Of a stretch of DNA of 64,000 bases, positions 39,574 through 51,521 are shown piece by piece (position 1 is the first letter of the stretch; every line of letters starts with the position of its first letter). The stretch lies in the NCBI GenBank assembly GCA_030248295.1, contig JASANH010000647.1, positions 744,001 to 808,000 on the forward strand. The letters run 5' to 3'. The notes beneath the pieces were generated by a model. That model made no database searches. It saw nothing but the letters and a program-made list of their open reading frames with translations, and was not told where the DNA came from. Origin of the DNA: Mesodorylaimus sp. YZB2_4. Taxonomy: Eukaryota; Nematoda; Enoplea; Dorylaimida; Dorylaimidae. Made by a program: the position numbers and the translations under genes.

Positions 39574-40830
39574 CTACCCGCAAATCGGTCTGGACGACCA
39601 AGGTGGATGACGTTTTGCCAAAATTGGATTAGCTGCTAATTCTTCCGCGACAAGGCGCCGTACTAAGTTTGCATCGCACGAAGCCTTCTCTCCCCACCAT
39701 GCATCGGCTGATTCGTAGCTTTTGGTCACTTCGGCATTTTCCAATTGCCATAACTTTTGACAAAGGCCGCAAAATCCGAATTGCAATCCGGTCTTTGGAT
39801 AATATCCAAGCCAGCCGTAACCGATTGCCTTCCACTGGAAATATTCCAAATAGGCCGTATCGTTGCTTTCCAGGTACCGTAAGTACTCGGCTAGTTGGCG
39901 AGGTCCCTCGGGAAAATCATCGGCCGCGATAAACGAGTTGGGAGGAAATAGTGGTTCAGCCACGGATCTACTCAACACCAAAGGCACCGAATTATATTCT
40001 CGCCGAGAATAATATTTCTCTGTGACATAATCTTTGCAAATACTATTCTCGAAGGCGATATAGAACTTGTATTCTTTGTCGATCATATCCTCGCACTTTG
40101 ATTTCCCCGCGAGATATCCATTGCTCAAAACCTTCGGGCACTTCAAGGATCCACACTTGCCATAAATATCGATAGGAATATACTGTTTTAATACCTCCAC
40201 GTATAATTCGCGTTCCGAATGCGTCCAGCAATTGCTGACCAGCCAAACGATCGAGGCGTGATGAGATGACTTGTTTAATATCGCAGCCGCATCCAACTCC
40301 TGACGAGCCGACGGCACGTGGCCGAGATAAGTGTACGGAAATGGAATGTCAGAATCCAAACGATAAGTCAGCGACCAATTAAAAAAATTAAGTATTCGAT
40401 CCAAATCAATGCAAGTGTGAGGCGGAGATTCGTGCATAATGAACACATATCGTTGATCGAATGATCGACGCGGCGGTAAATCGGTCCACTCCAGATTACG
40501 GGGATGAAATACTATGGCATCAGCTTGGGCGAATAAACTTCGATTCACAGTCAAAGTACAATTCTGACGTAATTCCGGACAGTTGTCCAAGTACTTGTCG
40601 TCCAAAGCGATGTCGAAAAAACTCGTCCACGAAACAATAAGTTTCTTAGTTGTTGACGCGTTCGTCCTGGTCAAGGGTGCGTAGAATGGTTCCAAGTTGG
40701 GCCCCCGTGAAGCGAACATGTACAATAAAGTAACACTAACACCGAGGGCCAAAATGAACACGAACCACTTGACCTTGAGCCGCATTTTCCTCCACTTTCT
40801 TCCTGATATCACGGAAAGCCAAAGCGTCAT
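39574..40830 (-). CDS. Alpha-1,3-fucosyltransferase (GT10 family)
   Basis: Single exon, 418 codons. Type II membrane topology: a short basic cytosolic end (RKWRKMRLKVK) and a signal anchor (WFVFILALGVSVTLLYMF), then a luminal domain. GT10 hallmarks are IMHESPPH, LTYRLDSDIPFPY, IVWLVSNCWTHSERELYV, YIPIDIYGKCG and the donor-site motif KFYIAFENSICKDYVTEKYY, followed by VPLVLS and the PPNSFIAADDF block. Potential N-glycosylation sites (NAST, NCT, NRS, NWS, NKS) are visible. The family transfers fucose from GDP-fucose to GlcNAc on glycans in the Golgi. The start may be the second Met (MRLKVKW, 48 bp downstream). Confidence 0.95.
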   Translation of the reverse strand: MTLWLSVISGRKWRKMRLKVKWFVFILALGVSVTLLYMFASRGPNLEPFYAPLTRTNASTTKKLIVSWTSFFDIALDDKYLDNCPELRQNCTLTVNRSLFAQADAIVFHPRNLEWTDLPPRRSFDQRYVFIMHESPPHTCIDLDRILNFFNWSLTYRLDSDIPFPYTYLGHVPSARQELDAAAILNKSSHHASIVWLVSNCWTHSERELYVEVLKQYIPIDIYGKCGSLKCPKVLSNGYLAGKSKCEDMIDKEYKFYIAFENSICKDYVTEKYYSRREYNSVPLVLSRSVAEPLFPPNSFIAADDFPEGPRQLAEYLRYLESNDTAYLEYFQWKAIGYGWLGYYPKTGLQFGFCGLCQKLWQLENAEVTKSYESADAWWGEKASCDANLVRRLVAEELAANPILAKRHPPWSSRPICG

Positions 40831-41036
40831 TATTAAGAGGTCTAGAAAGAAAAACCACCAAGCTGCCTCCCTCGAGCCTCAGAACACCTACCTCCTACCA
40901 AACGACTAAACCCAGCCGCTATGCCAACATCTAAAAACAGAATCCAGGAGCCACGGTAACTTACCTACTCGATACGCTAATCTCGATTTGCAGCAACGAC
41001 CAGTAAACCACGGAAAGCTAGCCTCTATGTGACGAT

Positions 41037-41108
41037 CTGACGATCATGCCTCGACTGTGTATATTGCTGACATATATGCAATATACACAGTCGAGGCATG
41101 CTGACGAT
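41037..41108. repeat. Palindromic insertion flanked by 8-bp direct repeats
   Basis: Arms CATGCCTCGACTGTGTATAT... (41045-41067) and their exact reverse complement (41078-41100) enclose about 10 bp. The insert is bracketed by CTGACGAT on both sides (41037-41044 and 41101-41108), the pattern of a target-site duplication. Size and TSD length are compatible with a hAT-like or foldback footprint. It lies about 200 bp upstream of the fucosyltransferase start. Confidence 0.75.
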
Positions 41109-41323
41109 TGTAGAGAATTAATTGGCGCCTTTTTGCAGACAGCCCTTAGCCTTTTTAGCGGCAATTCAAAAGTGTGTTCGTGCAGAAGGGTGAAAGATCA
41201 TGTTAATTTACGAGACTACTGTACACCTGACATCCGAATCCAGCTGATCATACAATGTGCGCAACAACTTTAATTGAACAAACATCGAAAAAATTAATAC
41301 AGCTGCAACACTCGAAATTAATT

Positions 41324-44300
41324 TTATAACTCCATTCCAGTGCGGGCCAAACTCTTGGCCAACAGTATATCAAAGCACGCATCGAGCACGAATTCAACAT
41401 TTCTCGTATCAGTAGCACAAGTTTTATGCACGTAAATAATCTTTTCAGGATCATTTTTCTGTTTATTGAAGAGTCGCTCGACATATTTTGCTCCTTCGCT
41501 GTAGTCGGCGCCTCCTAAATGTACATCATTGTAAGGTACAGGATAAGTTTTGGTGATGTCTGGAAGCGTGTTTGCAATGCACCTTGGTCGGCAGTAGTGG
41601 AAGAAACGCGACTGATAAAAAACTCTTACTGAACTAAGGCAAGTCATGAGAGTACCTGCGGCTGAAACATCAGTTCGAGGGGTGGCATTCTCTCCCACTC
41701 GCCATAACCCGCCGAGCCGCCAGCAGCCATAGGCAGCTTTAAAAGGCTTTGTCTGACGGATCGAAGTTACTATCTGGGACTAATCGCAAGATTATCTTAC
41801 TGGGTTATGTGGCATCCGAAATTATTTTTAGGGAGGGGGTAATGTGGGTGCACCTGGATCTAGTAGGCACGATAGAAAGGGTTCCGCTTTGAGTCGACAA
41901 AAACGACTAAAAATGATCAACGGTTTCAGCGTGGGACATATCATCAATTTATGAGTCACTTTCTGTTTTGCCTCTTTCACCTGCTCTTTCTGACGTATCG
42001 TCTCCCTCGTGCGCACAAATTGATTTTTTTCCTCAGTGACCGAGGATCTTGCTCACGCACCTGAAGGACCTCCTGATAAATAATTCTTGATGCCCATGTG
42101 CACGGATATCTCATTAAAATCGTCTCAATGTTGGTCCTACTGTAGAGACATTGACTAATCCTGACTGCTTCTCGATTTGCATTGATTCTAACTGCTTTCT
42201 TAAGCCCTATGTGTGAGCACCTTTGGTGGTACTCTCAAAGTCAGTCGAGAGTCGCCTAGTAAACGGCGGCCTCTTCTACGTGATCTGGGTCTGCCTTTTA
42301 CCACGTGGCAGTGTTTAGCAGGTTCACACTACCATTTAATGAACGCTCATAAATCTCATAACTTGGCACCAAAAAGCAAGCTTCGCAACAATTCAGACGA
42401 CAACCTTAATCTTATTATTCGCACGTAACAAGCACGACAGATACTGTGTCGCTGTTTTGAGTGTGCGCTCCAACCGAGATCAGCATCCAGAGCATATCTG
42501 TTCCAAAACTGCTGCAGCACGTACTCTAACATTACTACTACTGTGACGACAAATCAGGTCTGCTGAAGGTGAAGCCATGGATGAGCAACACCATGAGTGC
42601 GCTAGTACAAGATATCAGTCAAGCGCGCCATAGTGAGCAGTACCACGGATGCCTGACAATACTGACGATGCGAAAGGAGAAAGAAAAGAGATTCCTGGAG
42701 TGGGGCTCAGAAATGGTATTGCAAACTATAAGCGGGTAACTGTGATATGACCACAGAAGAATACTTGGAAAATTCTGCCTCGAAACCCATATCATCGTCT
42801 ATTAATCAGTTCAGTCATCATGGATCACTTTCACAGTCAATTTTACTGGGTACCAACGCCTCATAGCATTAGCCATTACAGCGGGTCCTGACAGCCAGCG
42901 AGCACTTCGGACTAATTGCACCTGACATCACGTGCTGAATGCCCCGGGCGAGCAGACATGACAGGACTCGGATCAGCAGGAAGTCTGGACATAAGCTCAC
43001 CATGTAGGACTTATTATAACCGGTCGGATGCGCCGCTCTGAGGATTAATCCGAGGACGCAGTCCCTTATCTTTTTGACTTAAAGGTTCCGAAAACAGCAA
43101 GCAGAGTTCTGCGTGAAAAGATGAGTTACTCAGGCAAGTTTTCTATGAGCCCCTCCTGTGTGCTTGCCCTTATAACTTTCAGAGTGAAAACGAAAATAGC
43201 TTCTTCGGGTAGGGTTCGGTTATTCTTACGCGCTGCCATGTGCTGCGCCAGATTGTACCGTTTGCCTGACTTGATGAAACTAATGAACACAGCATAGAAA
43301 AATGACAACAGCTTAGGCTAGCAATTTGTAATCGAATAAGCATCGCGAACAATATTCCATGAATCCAATTCTAAAATTTACCCATAAACCTATGACGTAG
43401 TGACTCCTATCGTTAGTGCAAGAGAACGAAATGGCTTCATTCTAATACACGAAAACAGGATCGACCTCCCCATTCGTTAGCGGGTTTCTATCTTCATGCA
43501 GAGCGGCATTGTCTTCGCAGGGCTCTCACATAGGGGTCGAGCTACGCATGCGCTCCGCGCCTAACAAGCCCAGGTATATCATATCCCGCGCAATCAAATA
43601 GGCAGCCAGAGACAGGGCTAATAAGTACACGAGGGAGACACAGGATATTGTAGAAGCCTGCGAGCCTCCGTATGGAGTCGCAGCTGGGTGCATAACCAGT
43701 CACGATGATGTTTCAACATGAACCGTGAGAAGACTTGGTTAGCCGCACCTTCGATTTGGTGGCGGTCACATCCAGAATAACGGCCCCAAAGCGCCATACA
43801 ATACACAGTAATATCATGAATACCATTCGCTTATTCCCATTTGGTGTCTCATGCACTTTCAAGGAAAAGTGACACCCTCAGAGAATTGAACTCAAGGTAC
43901 AGAGCTGCAGTAAGCCACATACGGTATGGGGGCTGGTCATGTCACGTGCCGCGGACCTGGACTCTTATGAAAACTCATGCAAGACCCTCTTATGAAACCT
44001 AAAGATCGTTCATTAACTCACCTTTATACTCCGGAAAAGTGTTTGATAAAGGATAGTGTTTGAGTTTTTCCTCAAAAAGATCTTTCTTATTGAGAAATAA
44101 GACCACCGATGTCTTCAGGAACCACTGGCAGTTGATCACTGTGTTAAACAATTTCAGTGACTCGTGCATGCGGTTCTGAAAAATCAACACCGAAAGGAGA
44201 CCGAAGAAGTTAGGGGTCTAGAGGTCTACTTACCACTCGACTATCTTCTAGCAGAACTTGATTGTACTCGCTCATAGCGGCCACGTATATTAGTGCATTG

Positions 44301-46550
44301 ACATTCTCGAAACAATGAATCCATTTTTTACGTTGTGATCTTTGTCCACCGACGTCAATTACCCTAGAAACGGATTGTGGATTTTAAGGACTCAACTGGC
44401 GTTATCTGCGCTCAGAGCACTCTCAATTTACGATGGAATTTGTATCATTATATCCTGATCATACAAACATGTTTTGGCGAACCCGGGTTATTATAGCTTG
44501 TGTGCAAGGTTTTCTCATCATAGCTGAGCACAATTCGGTTCAACATACTTGCATGTTAGGCCTCTTAGAGTAAAATCGAATTCCACAATCCCCACGGTGG
44601 CCATACGTGCTCTTAGCATATCCTGCTCATTAGGGATGAAGTTGGACGAAGAAAAACGGTCGATCTGGTCGCAAAAGCTACAAAAGATCACTTTGCCATT
44701 AGGAGACTAACCCTCAATTTAATGCAGTACTATTCAGTGGAATCAGCCACTTGGAACTCGTGGCTTCGGCCAAAGCACGTTTGTAGACCTTCGTCCCGCC
44801 ATAACCTTTTCAGGCAGGCCCAGTCACCCGCATTCAACCGGCCGCCGTATGTCCACCCCTTTTCTAATGTCCGAACATGAGTCGCGTCTGCCTGCAAGAA
44901 CGTGGTGTCAATTGGAGCAGTAGCCAATGCTACAAACAAGATCGAGTCATTGTTATTTGATGGTCATAAAAGAATGCCTCAAACAAGAATTGTGTCAGAA
45001 ATGAGGTCTTGGCGCGCAACACCTGTCAAAGCTGCTTTGGCGCCCTAGTCTAGCATGTATATTGAACCTTTTGGGACCACGAGCGCGGCATTTGATAGAA
45101 TGAGCACCCTGAACCGATGCTAGTAATTGGTGTTGCTTGAGCTGGGCTTGAGCCAGTCGGCCTATCAGCCGTGTGCAGAAGGTGTATTTGACTGAACTCT
45201 GACCCGCAGGCTCCACGAAAGTGTCACAAGACTTCGCTGGATCTCATAGGATAATGATATCTCAATAAGCATTTAAAGCGAAGGCCCGCGTAGAAGTGAA
45301 CTCGTACGGGACAGGTAATGAGGACGGGATGTGAACGAGGAAGAAAAAACTGCTTCAGGTTTTACGGACAGCGAAAGGAAGCCACATCTCCTTTCGAGAC
45401 AAGTTTTCTTCTTTTCCTTCCTAAATGGCAATCCCCTTCTATGAATATTTCTAATAATATAGTCAGTGTCTAATGGTCCACTAGAAGAAGTATACCGTAT
45501 ATGCTTTCTTTGACTCTACCGGCAGCCCGCGACATGTTCACGCACAAAACCAAGAAAACGGATTCTGTAGTTATTATGTGCTACCACTGCATCTGTGAGC
45601 AGCTGCAGCATTGCGCCTCGACTGACTCCGCATAACACATTTATGAACGGTTTCTAATCTCTAGTTTCCATCTGCTGCGAGAACTGCTTGACGTAAGCAG
45701 CCATAATAACTTGATTAGTCTTGGAGCCAAATGGATCTCTCAACCTGGCATCATCGTAAGGTGATATGAAGACATGGCGTTATTCGCCACCAGAGTGAAA
45801 TAAGGACCGTAGGCGTATCCCGCGCATAATAAGCTATCTCGCGTCCGCCGCCTCAGAGGGAGGTACGTACTTGGAACTCCCATCGAACCTCGTTTCCTCA
45901 ATCAAGGGAGACTACATGTCTTGATGCCATGCCGTCTCGCACATATCACAAGTGCACAGCCAAATACAGAGCCAACCTGATTTCTTACGTTATAGAATCC
46001 TAACTTAGGCTCACGGCTCCGCTATTCTGCGAGTGACCCTGATGCACTCCGGAATGTATGCCAAAAGTACAATTCCTTTCCTCTGCCTCCCTAACATTCC
46101 CTGCCCGCTGTAACTGGAACGCTGTAGACAAATGCATACCTCTCTGTCAGCATTGTGAAACTTGATACCGAACTCGCCCATGGCTTTCATAATGGCTGAT
46201 ATCGAAGCTAAGATATTACCCGCTATCACTGATTGCTGGGCTGCAATCTCGTCTTGCTCAAAACCATTCGAATGTAGGATTCTAAAAATTTTACTGGGAC
46301 TCGCTCTCGGCCACGTGATCTTCTACAAAGTAGGGTACCTCATCTGCTTGACAATTGTCGATTTGCCCGAGTCGCCGGGTCCTGGAAGGAACACTTTAGA
46401 ACCTTAGCGCAGTCTCCATAAAATTAGCTTACCCAACAAGAGCATTTTGAAGACGTTAGCCATCTGTCTCTTCGTTTCGGCCAGCATCTTGTCGATCTGC
46501 TGATTCCTTTTTCTATCTTCCTCGGACATTTTAGTGCTACCGCTTCCCAT
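41324..46550 (-). CDS. Heterotrimeric G protein alpha subunit, copy 3
   Basis: Eight exons: 46550-46433, 46381-46339, 46281-46140, 44891-44731, 44677-44549, 44363-44234, 44175-44022, 41514-41324; 355 aa, all phases consistent. N-terminus [14 protein letters not shown] has the myristoylation glycine but no Cys3. P-loop GPGDSGKST. Switch I is RMATVGIVE with catalytic Arg and Mg-binding Thr. Switch II is [12 protein letters not shown]. Guanine motifs are FLNKKD and TCATDT. The C-terminus ends ARTGMEL, without the pertussis-toxin cysteine. Overall Gi/o-like but divergent, similar to lineage-specific (often chemosensory) nematode G-alphas. The last intron is 2.5 kb. Coordinates near 46433 may be off by one. 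Confidence 0.93.
41515..44021. other. Long last intron of G-alpha copy 3
   Basis: 2.5 kb without recognisable genes or elements. Short ORFs only. Confidence 0.5.
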
Positions 46551-46868
46551 TTTGTTTTACCAAACCCAACTGCACGTGAAATGATCGATTGTGTGATCCA
46601 GCAAGTGCCCGGGTGCCACCTGAGCCGCCGTTGGAGACGGAGTTCGAGCAACGTTTAATCGACCAGAGTAATCAGGCAGAAAAATGCTGTTCGGCTTGAT
46701 TTCATAAGACTAGAGACGGGCAGGTGAAGCTGCCACGAGTGTCACATGCTAGCTGCCTCTGAAGCGTACCAAGAAAACGGCACCGTTTCTAGGTAACCGT
46801 CCGTATCATGTGAGATCGCCGAGGTTGGGAGCGGTCACGAGGAGATGGCTAGTCGCTTTTATAGTATA

Positions 46869-47444
46869 TTATAACTCGTTTTCATTAAATAAGGAACCCA
46901 CAAGCAACAGCTTGCTTATTTCTCTCTCCTCTGCATTTCGAAGCAGATGAAAGCCTGCTAATTTCTTCTCTACGTTTGTTTGTAGACGTCTGATTAACTG
47001 TGTCCCTTCTTGAGGAGTATGCGATTTGACAGCCTCAGCCAGATTAGTCGTGATGATACTGCCTCGAATAAAGCGGCTCGCAATATCTCCCACAAGGCAA
47101 TTCGCTTTTCCGCATGTAATTATGTACAGCTAGCAGCAGGTGTAAATGCAGGGCTATTAGAACAAATCTTTATCTCCCCATTCTATTTGGGTGCTTATTT
47201 GAACTCCGGCGGACTTCTAAAATTGGATCTGTGCCTCAGACATTTCTATTTTATGTAAACATTTCTCGAATTTTGTAATTACCGTTTCGATTAATGCACA
47301 GCGGTGTGGGAACGATACCTTACCTACTGTATGCCTGGAACGTATAAATGCTACACTACCAATATATTGGCCTCCTCTGATTCCCTTTGTGTTGCCTATT
47401 CCCTCAATGCGCCTCCGCAGATCTTCATTAAAAGCTTTTCGCAT
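46869..47444 (-). CDS. Hypothetical two-exon small gene
   Basis: Exon 1 47444-47324 (MRKAFNEDLRRRIEGIG ... AFIRSRHTVG) has a good donor GTAAGG, phase 1. A second open exon, from about 47088 to 46869, continues in matching phase if the weak acceptor GTGGGAG is used (DIASRFIRGSIITTN ... LLRNAEEREISKLLLVG) and ends at TAA. Predicted about 114 aa. Not recognised. The end NAEEREISKLLLVG vaguely resembles a G-alpha first exon before its donor, which could be coincidence. Confidence 0.35.
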
Positions 47445-47789
47445 TTCAAAAACTTCAAATGATCAAAATTGTTCGCCTAATCGAGCTGTCAAAAGTCAAT
47501 CTTCTTCCTTCAGGTGCGGCAGTAGAGGAAAAGAAAAGTTATCAGACACATAAATGGATTACAGACAAGTACGGTAGACGTAAGCTGGCTCATTTTCCTG
47601 TGCTATCCGCACAATAGCTACTTCGCACTGAGTGTTGTGCATGGGGATAATGTGAGACCTGTTCGTGTTAAGCCCATTGTCTTGCAATAAAGTGCACATG
47701 TCACAGACTAGCCAGAGTATTGACGGCCAGAGCATACACCTCGCTTTTTATTTGTAGCAACCTCCTTTAGGTACATAAATCCCGTTTTT

Positions 47790-48157
47790 AGAATATCAAA
47801 ACAAGATAATGAAGCGAGCTCGATACAATATGTTTCGGATCAGCAGCCCACCTTTTCTGGGCGTAAATTGTCTTGCCCGCGTTTATTTTTCAGCTCCCTA
47901 ACATCAATCAGGAATGGCAGATGCTGCGCCGCCTCTTCCCCCCCCCCCCCCGCCCGATAGAGTGTCATTGAACAAGAAATCAATAAGAACCGATTGATTG
48001 GAAGATACATTTTTAGTCTGAAAATACGCGCAGAGCTGTAGTCTTGAGCTTTTCAGCGAGTATGCCCCTCTTATTCAACAATAATGTGACAGAGGAATCG
48101 ATGAGCCATGGGGAATTAATTACAGTTTTATGGACTTTGACACGGCTCTATGTATAA
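47790..48157 (-). pseudogene. Decayed G-alpha gene fragment (last two exons)
   Basis: 48000-48157 aligns base by base with exon 7 of G-alpha copy 1 (58922-59075): shared CCTCTTATTCAA, GGGGAATTAATTACAGTT and GAAGATAC blocks, roughly 75-80% by eye. The frame is broken and NKRD reads NKRG. 47790-47930 aligns with exon 8 (58678-58865): TCAAAACAAGA, GCAGATGCTGC and GAACATCAAT-like blocks, also disrupted. The order matches, with exon 8 to the left. Upstream exons were not found. It sits between G-alpha copies 3 and 2, evidence of a fourth tandem copy that died. Confidence 0.75.
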
Positions 48158-49340
48158 GAAAAAGAAAAGAAAAAAACCTAGATTTGAGAAATGTATCTTG
48201 GTGAACGAAGGCACGCGTGCTTACTTGACGCCCATGGTGGTGAACATTGCGACGTAGGATCATCGATATGTCTTTTTCACTCGTCGAAGAGTAGAGCGTT
48301 ACAGACAGAACCAAGAAAGACTATCTCTCTTTTGTCCTCGAAGATGCTCCCTCCCGCTGATAATCGCAATATATGTACGTATACCCAGTCACGGGGATTG
48401 CTTTGCGAACCATAAACCCTCGCTGATCTTGCGCGCTAGGCCGTGGGGGACTCACCCAGAACTGTCGAGGTGCTCCAAGCGGAGAGATGCATGCCAAACG
48501 AGGAGGCAGTCTCGGCTATCCCGTCATTGCCAGCCATTGTCCAAGGAAGTAGGTGTGTGGTGCCCAGGGTGCCCTCGTGTGAAGGTGCTCCTACTGGAGA
48601 GGCACTGAGGGACACTTCTACTACGAGTATGTGTGTCGGCCCCGCACAGCCTTGCTTATGATCTGCTTATGCCTTGCAAATGATCTGATCGTGAGTCATT
48701 TCTACGAAAGCATTCATCTATTGTTAGTAAGTTCTCATTGATATTCTTAGCGACTATGTATGATGCATGGGTGGGACTAGCCATAGACTGATTAGGACTT
48801 GATAATTTCTAAGAGGTCTTGATAGGAATGCGGTCACATTCGATTCTTTAATTTGAAGACGTAACTTCTTGGGAATAGCTGTCACGTGTACTGTGCGCCA
48901 ACAACTCCCTTGGCCCCCATCATGTTACATTGCAAAACAGTTTATTGTGATTAAAAGACATTCCTCTCTCAGCAGCAAAGGTCCTGACAGGAGCAGGCTA
49001 TACTCCAGCAAAATCATGAATTTTTAGCAGTATCTTTCGTAAAAGACTAGGATACTCTGGCGTGGGTTCATCAGTAGAGCCTGTATCTGACTTCAAAAGT
49101 TATGCAAGCAGTCTCTATTATTTGAATTGGTCGAGTCTTGCTAAAGACTAGCGTAAAGACCCTTGTCGCTTTGAGACACACCGAGGTCTTTAATTATTTG
49201 GCCACCATTACGGCAAATACAAAACAATGCTGTTTTGGGAGGATTACTAGAGAAAAAAAAGATGAAAACTCGGTTGCGTAAAACAAGGTCTGCGCATCAA
49301 AATATTTTCACATAGTCACCTTTATACCAAAGCAGTGTTA
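48158..49340. other. Spacer, no gene seen
   Basis: Between the G-alpha pseudogene and the AGGTCA-rich repeats. Short ORFs only, and any further pseudogene exons are beyond recognition. A C-run lies just left of this near 47940. Confidence 0.4.
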
Positions 49341-49345
49341 GAAAT

Positions 49346-49495
49346 GACCTCAAGGTCAAGGTCAGAATTCTGTCAAAACCCTGATTGACCGACCCTCGGT
49401 CAAAGTTAAGGTCAAGGTCAGAAAATTTTTTGAGGGGTCGGTCAAGGTCAAGGTCAGGTCAGAATTTCTTGCACCCGGTCAGAGTATTCTGACTG
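49346..49495. repeat. AGGTCA-rich repeat cluster 1
   Basis: At least eight GGTCA units appear, many as direct repeats (AAGGTCAAGGTCAGAATT, GGTCAAGGTCAAGGTCAGG). The AGGTCA half-site is the core of nuclear-receptor elements, but simple-repeat origin is just as likely. Confidence 0.7.
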
Positions 49496-50390
49496 CAAAA
49501 TAAAGTTAATTTACAAGGTACATATTGGTGAAAAAATTTCCGTTCCTGTGTAGGGATCTGGGGGCAGTCTCGTTCAAAATCCCATGGCATGTCCTAAATT
49601 CTAGGACAGTTCTAAGTCATTTTACAATCAGCTTGTGTCCTATCCTAGGACACTAAGCTGTCTCAAGTTTCGGACGACCCTTTAGTCTTAAGTTTTGGAC
49701 ACCTACTTCCTCAGACACTGTCTGGTGCCTTTATTTCCCAGCAGCGCTGCCAGGCGCATTGCAATCGCCCTTTTCTAGTGCAATTTTCAGCTGACCTTTC
49801 TAGAGCAATTTTTAGAGCAATATTTGGGCGTCTTGAGATTGTGGCACTTTGCCTTAGCTCTCTCGACCCGCAAAAACGGTTCTTTTTCAGCTGAATTAAA
49901 ATTCTGTTGTCCCTTTTTAAACATGGAGGCCAAAAAGGGACAACAGAATCCCATCATCATCATTTTACTCCTTACCCAAGCAAATACATGCACTTGACAG
50001 GAGAGGGAGAGACACAAAATTAATCAAGCTCATACGCGAGATCAAGTTACTGCCAAGCATGATCCCATGGCACGGAATCCCGCAAAAGAATCGCAGAAAA
50101 CACAAAACTCTGTTTGTATGTAGGACTCAAAATTGTGACTTGGAAAATCCGAATGATGTCGTTCACAGAGTCGCCCACTAATAGGATGGTCTGATTTTGT
50201 GCATGAAACGAGGATTCCCAAATAATAAAACCCATGGTAAAGCTTCTAAAATAAGCCCAATTTGACACGTTTACAGAGATCATATATTGTGGACCAGCCT
50301 GCTTTAGCCAAGGTGGCCTCGTTAGAAACAGTAAAATTATTCAGATTATTCAGATTTTTTTCCAGAGCCATCAAAAAAAGCTTTACATAT

Positions 50391-50460
50391 CTTTTTGAGC
50401 TTAATAGAAATTCAGTTTCTTGGGCTGCACATTAAATTTTACTTAATGCCAGGAAATTGT
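50391..50460 (+). repeat. 70-bp direct repeat, copy 1
   Basis: CTTTTTGAGCTTAATAGAAA...GCCAGGAAATTGT, nearly identical to 50994-51063 (a few mismatches). Confidence 0.85.
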
Positions 50461-50574
50461 GAGCTGTAGTAAAATTTCTTGGTAAAATTGCAGCCACAGA
50501 GAAGCTTTGTTGCCGATGGAGATTATAAGCAAAATTTTTTGTCCGATCAATGTCAAAGTCAGAGCCAGAAAATT

Positions 50575-50825
50575 TACAATTCCCAGCATGTCAACGGTCA
50601 GGTCAGAAAGTTCTTTTGGTTTGGACAAGGTCAGGGTCAGGTCAGAAAGTTTCTTTAGGGGTTGGTCAAGGTAAGGGTCAGGTCAGACAGTGAAAAACCT
50701 AGGTCATTGGAGCACTACACCAAAGTCACCATATGTTGGACATGATTTGCGCGCAGTTTCTTTCTCAAGGAACTTCAGCTGCCGCAAACAAATTCGGGTC
50801 AGCTTGACCCGAAATTTCAGGTCAG
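50575..50825. repeat. AGGTCA-rich repeat cluster 2
   Basis: Repeated (A)GGTCAGGTCAGAAAGTT units near 50590, 50630 and 50670, then a GGGTCAGCTTGACCC palindrome near 50800. Same unit as 49346-49495. Confidence 0.7.
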
Positions 50826-50993
50826 AGACTTAGGCGTGGTTCGAAAATTACAAACGTGGCAGTTGAGGAGAGACAATTGTTCAACGTCGATTATCTGATT
50901 CTCGAATGATAATTATCGCTCGGCTAATCAAGGAGCGGAAGGATGCTATATTCAGACAATTTTCTGTCGCTGAAGACATCACGTATCACGAAT

Positions 50994-51063
50994 CTTTTTG
51001 AGCTTGATAGAAATTCAGTTTCTTGGGCTGCACATTCAATTTCACTTAATGCCAGGAAATTGT
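50994..51063 (+). repeat. 70-bp direct repeat, copy 2
   Basis: Second copy of 50391-50460. With the intervening 530 bp it may mark a larger duplicated or LTR-like unit. Confidence 0.85.
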
Positions 51064-51521
51064 CTTAATGCAAAGAACAAGCCTGGATGGAGACTATCGA
51101 AGAATGCAAGAATACGTAAGGTTTCAATGCTAGTGAGTTTCAGTTTTTGTTAATGTATATGAAACCGGTTACTAGGGGGTTTACATAGACTGGATCAATC
51201 ACCCTTGAAATCACCCTTCCCATTTTTCTTCCAGGGTAAAGACCGCAACTCGAAGTCAATTTCTCCGTACTAATAGGGGTAGACTATGCGGGTTATAGGT
51301 TAGTGTGCATGCAGAAATATTTGCCAAAATGTTGCCTAGAACAAATCGTTTTGTGGCCACTTTTTTCCACCTATGGCCACCTTTATGGCCACCTTTTTGC
51401 CTTTGGCCAGACAGCAGTCAAATCTTCTAAGCTAGAGCAGAGCGGGGGCCACCACACACAGCAGCGCCCCTCTGTGTCTCGACTAGGACCAACTCTCGCG
51501 AGGGCATCCTGGACTGAACTG

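Noticed and set aside
45655-45760. Minus reading [19 protein letters not shown] in intron 3 of G-alpha copy 3
   Set aside because: Looks codon-like, but no splice partners and no family recognised.
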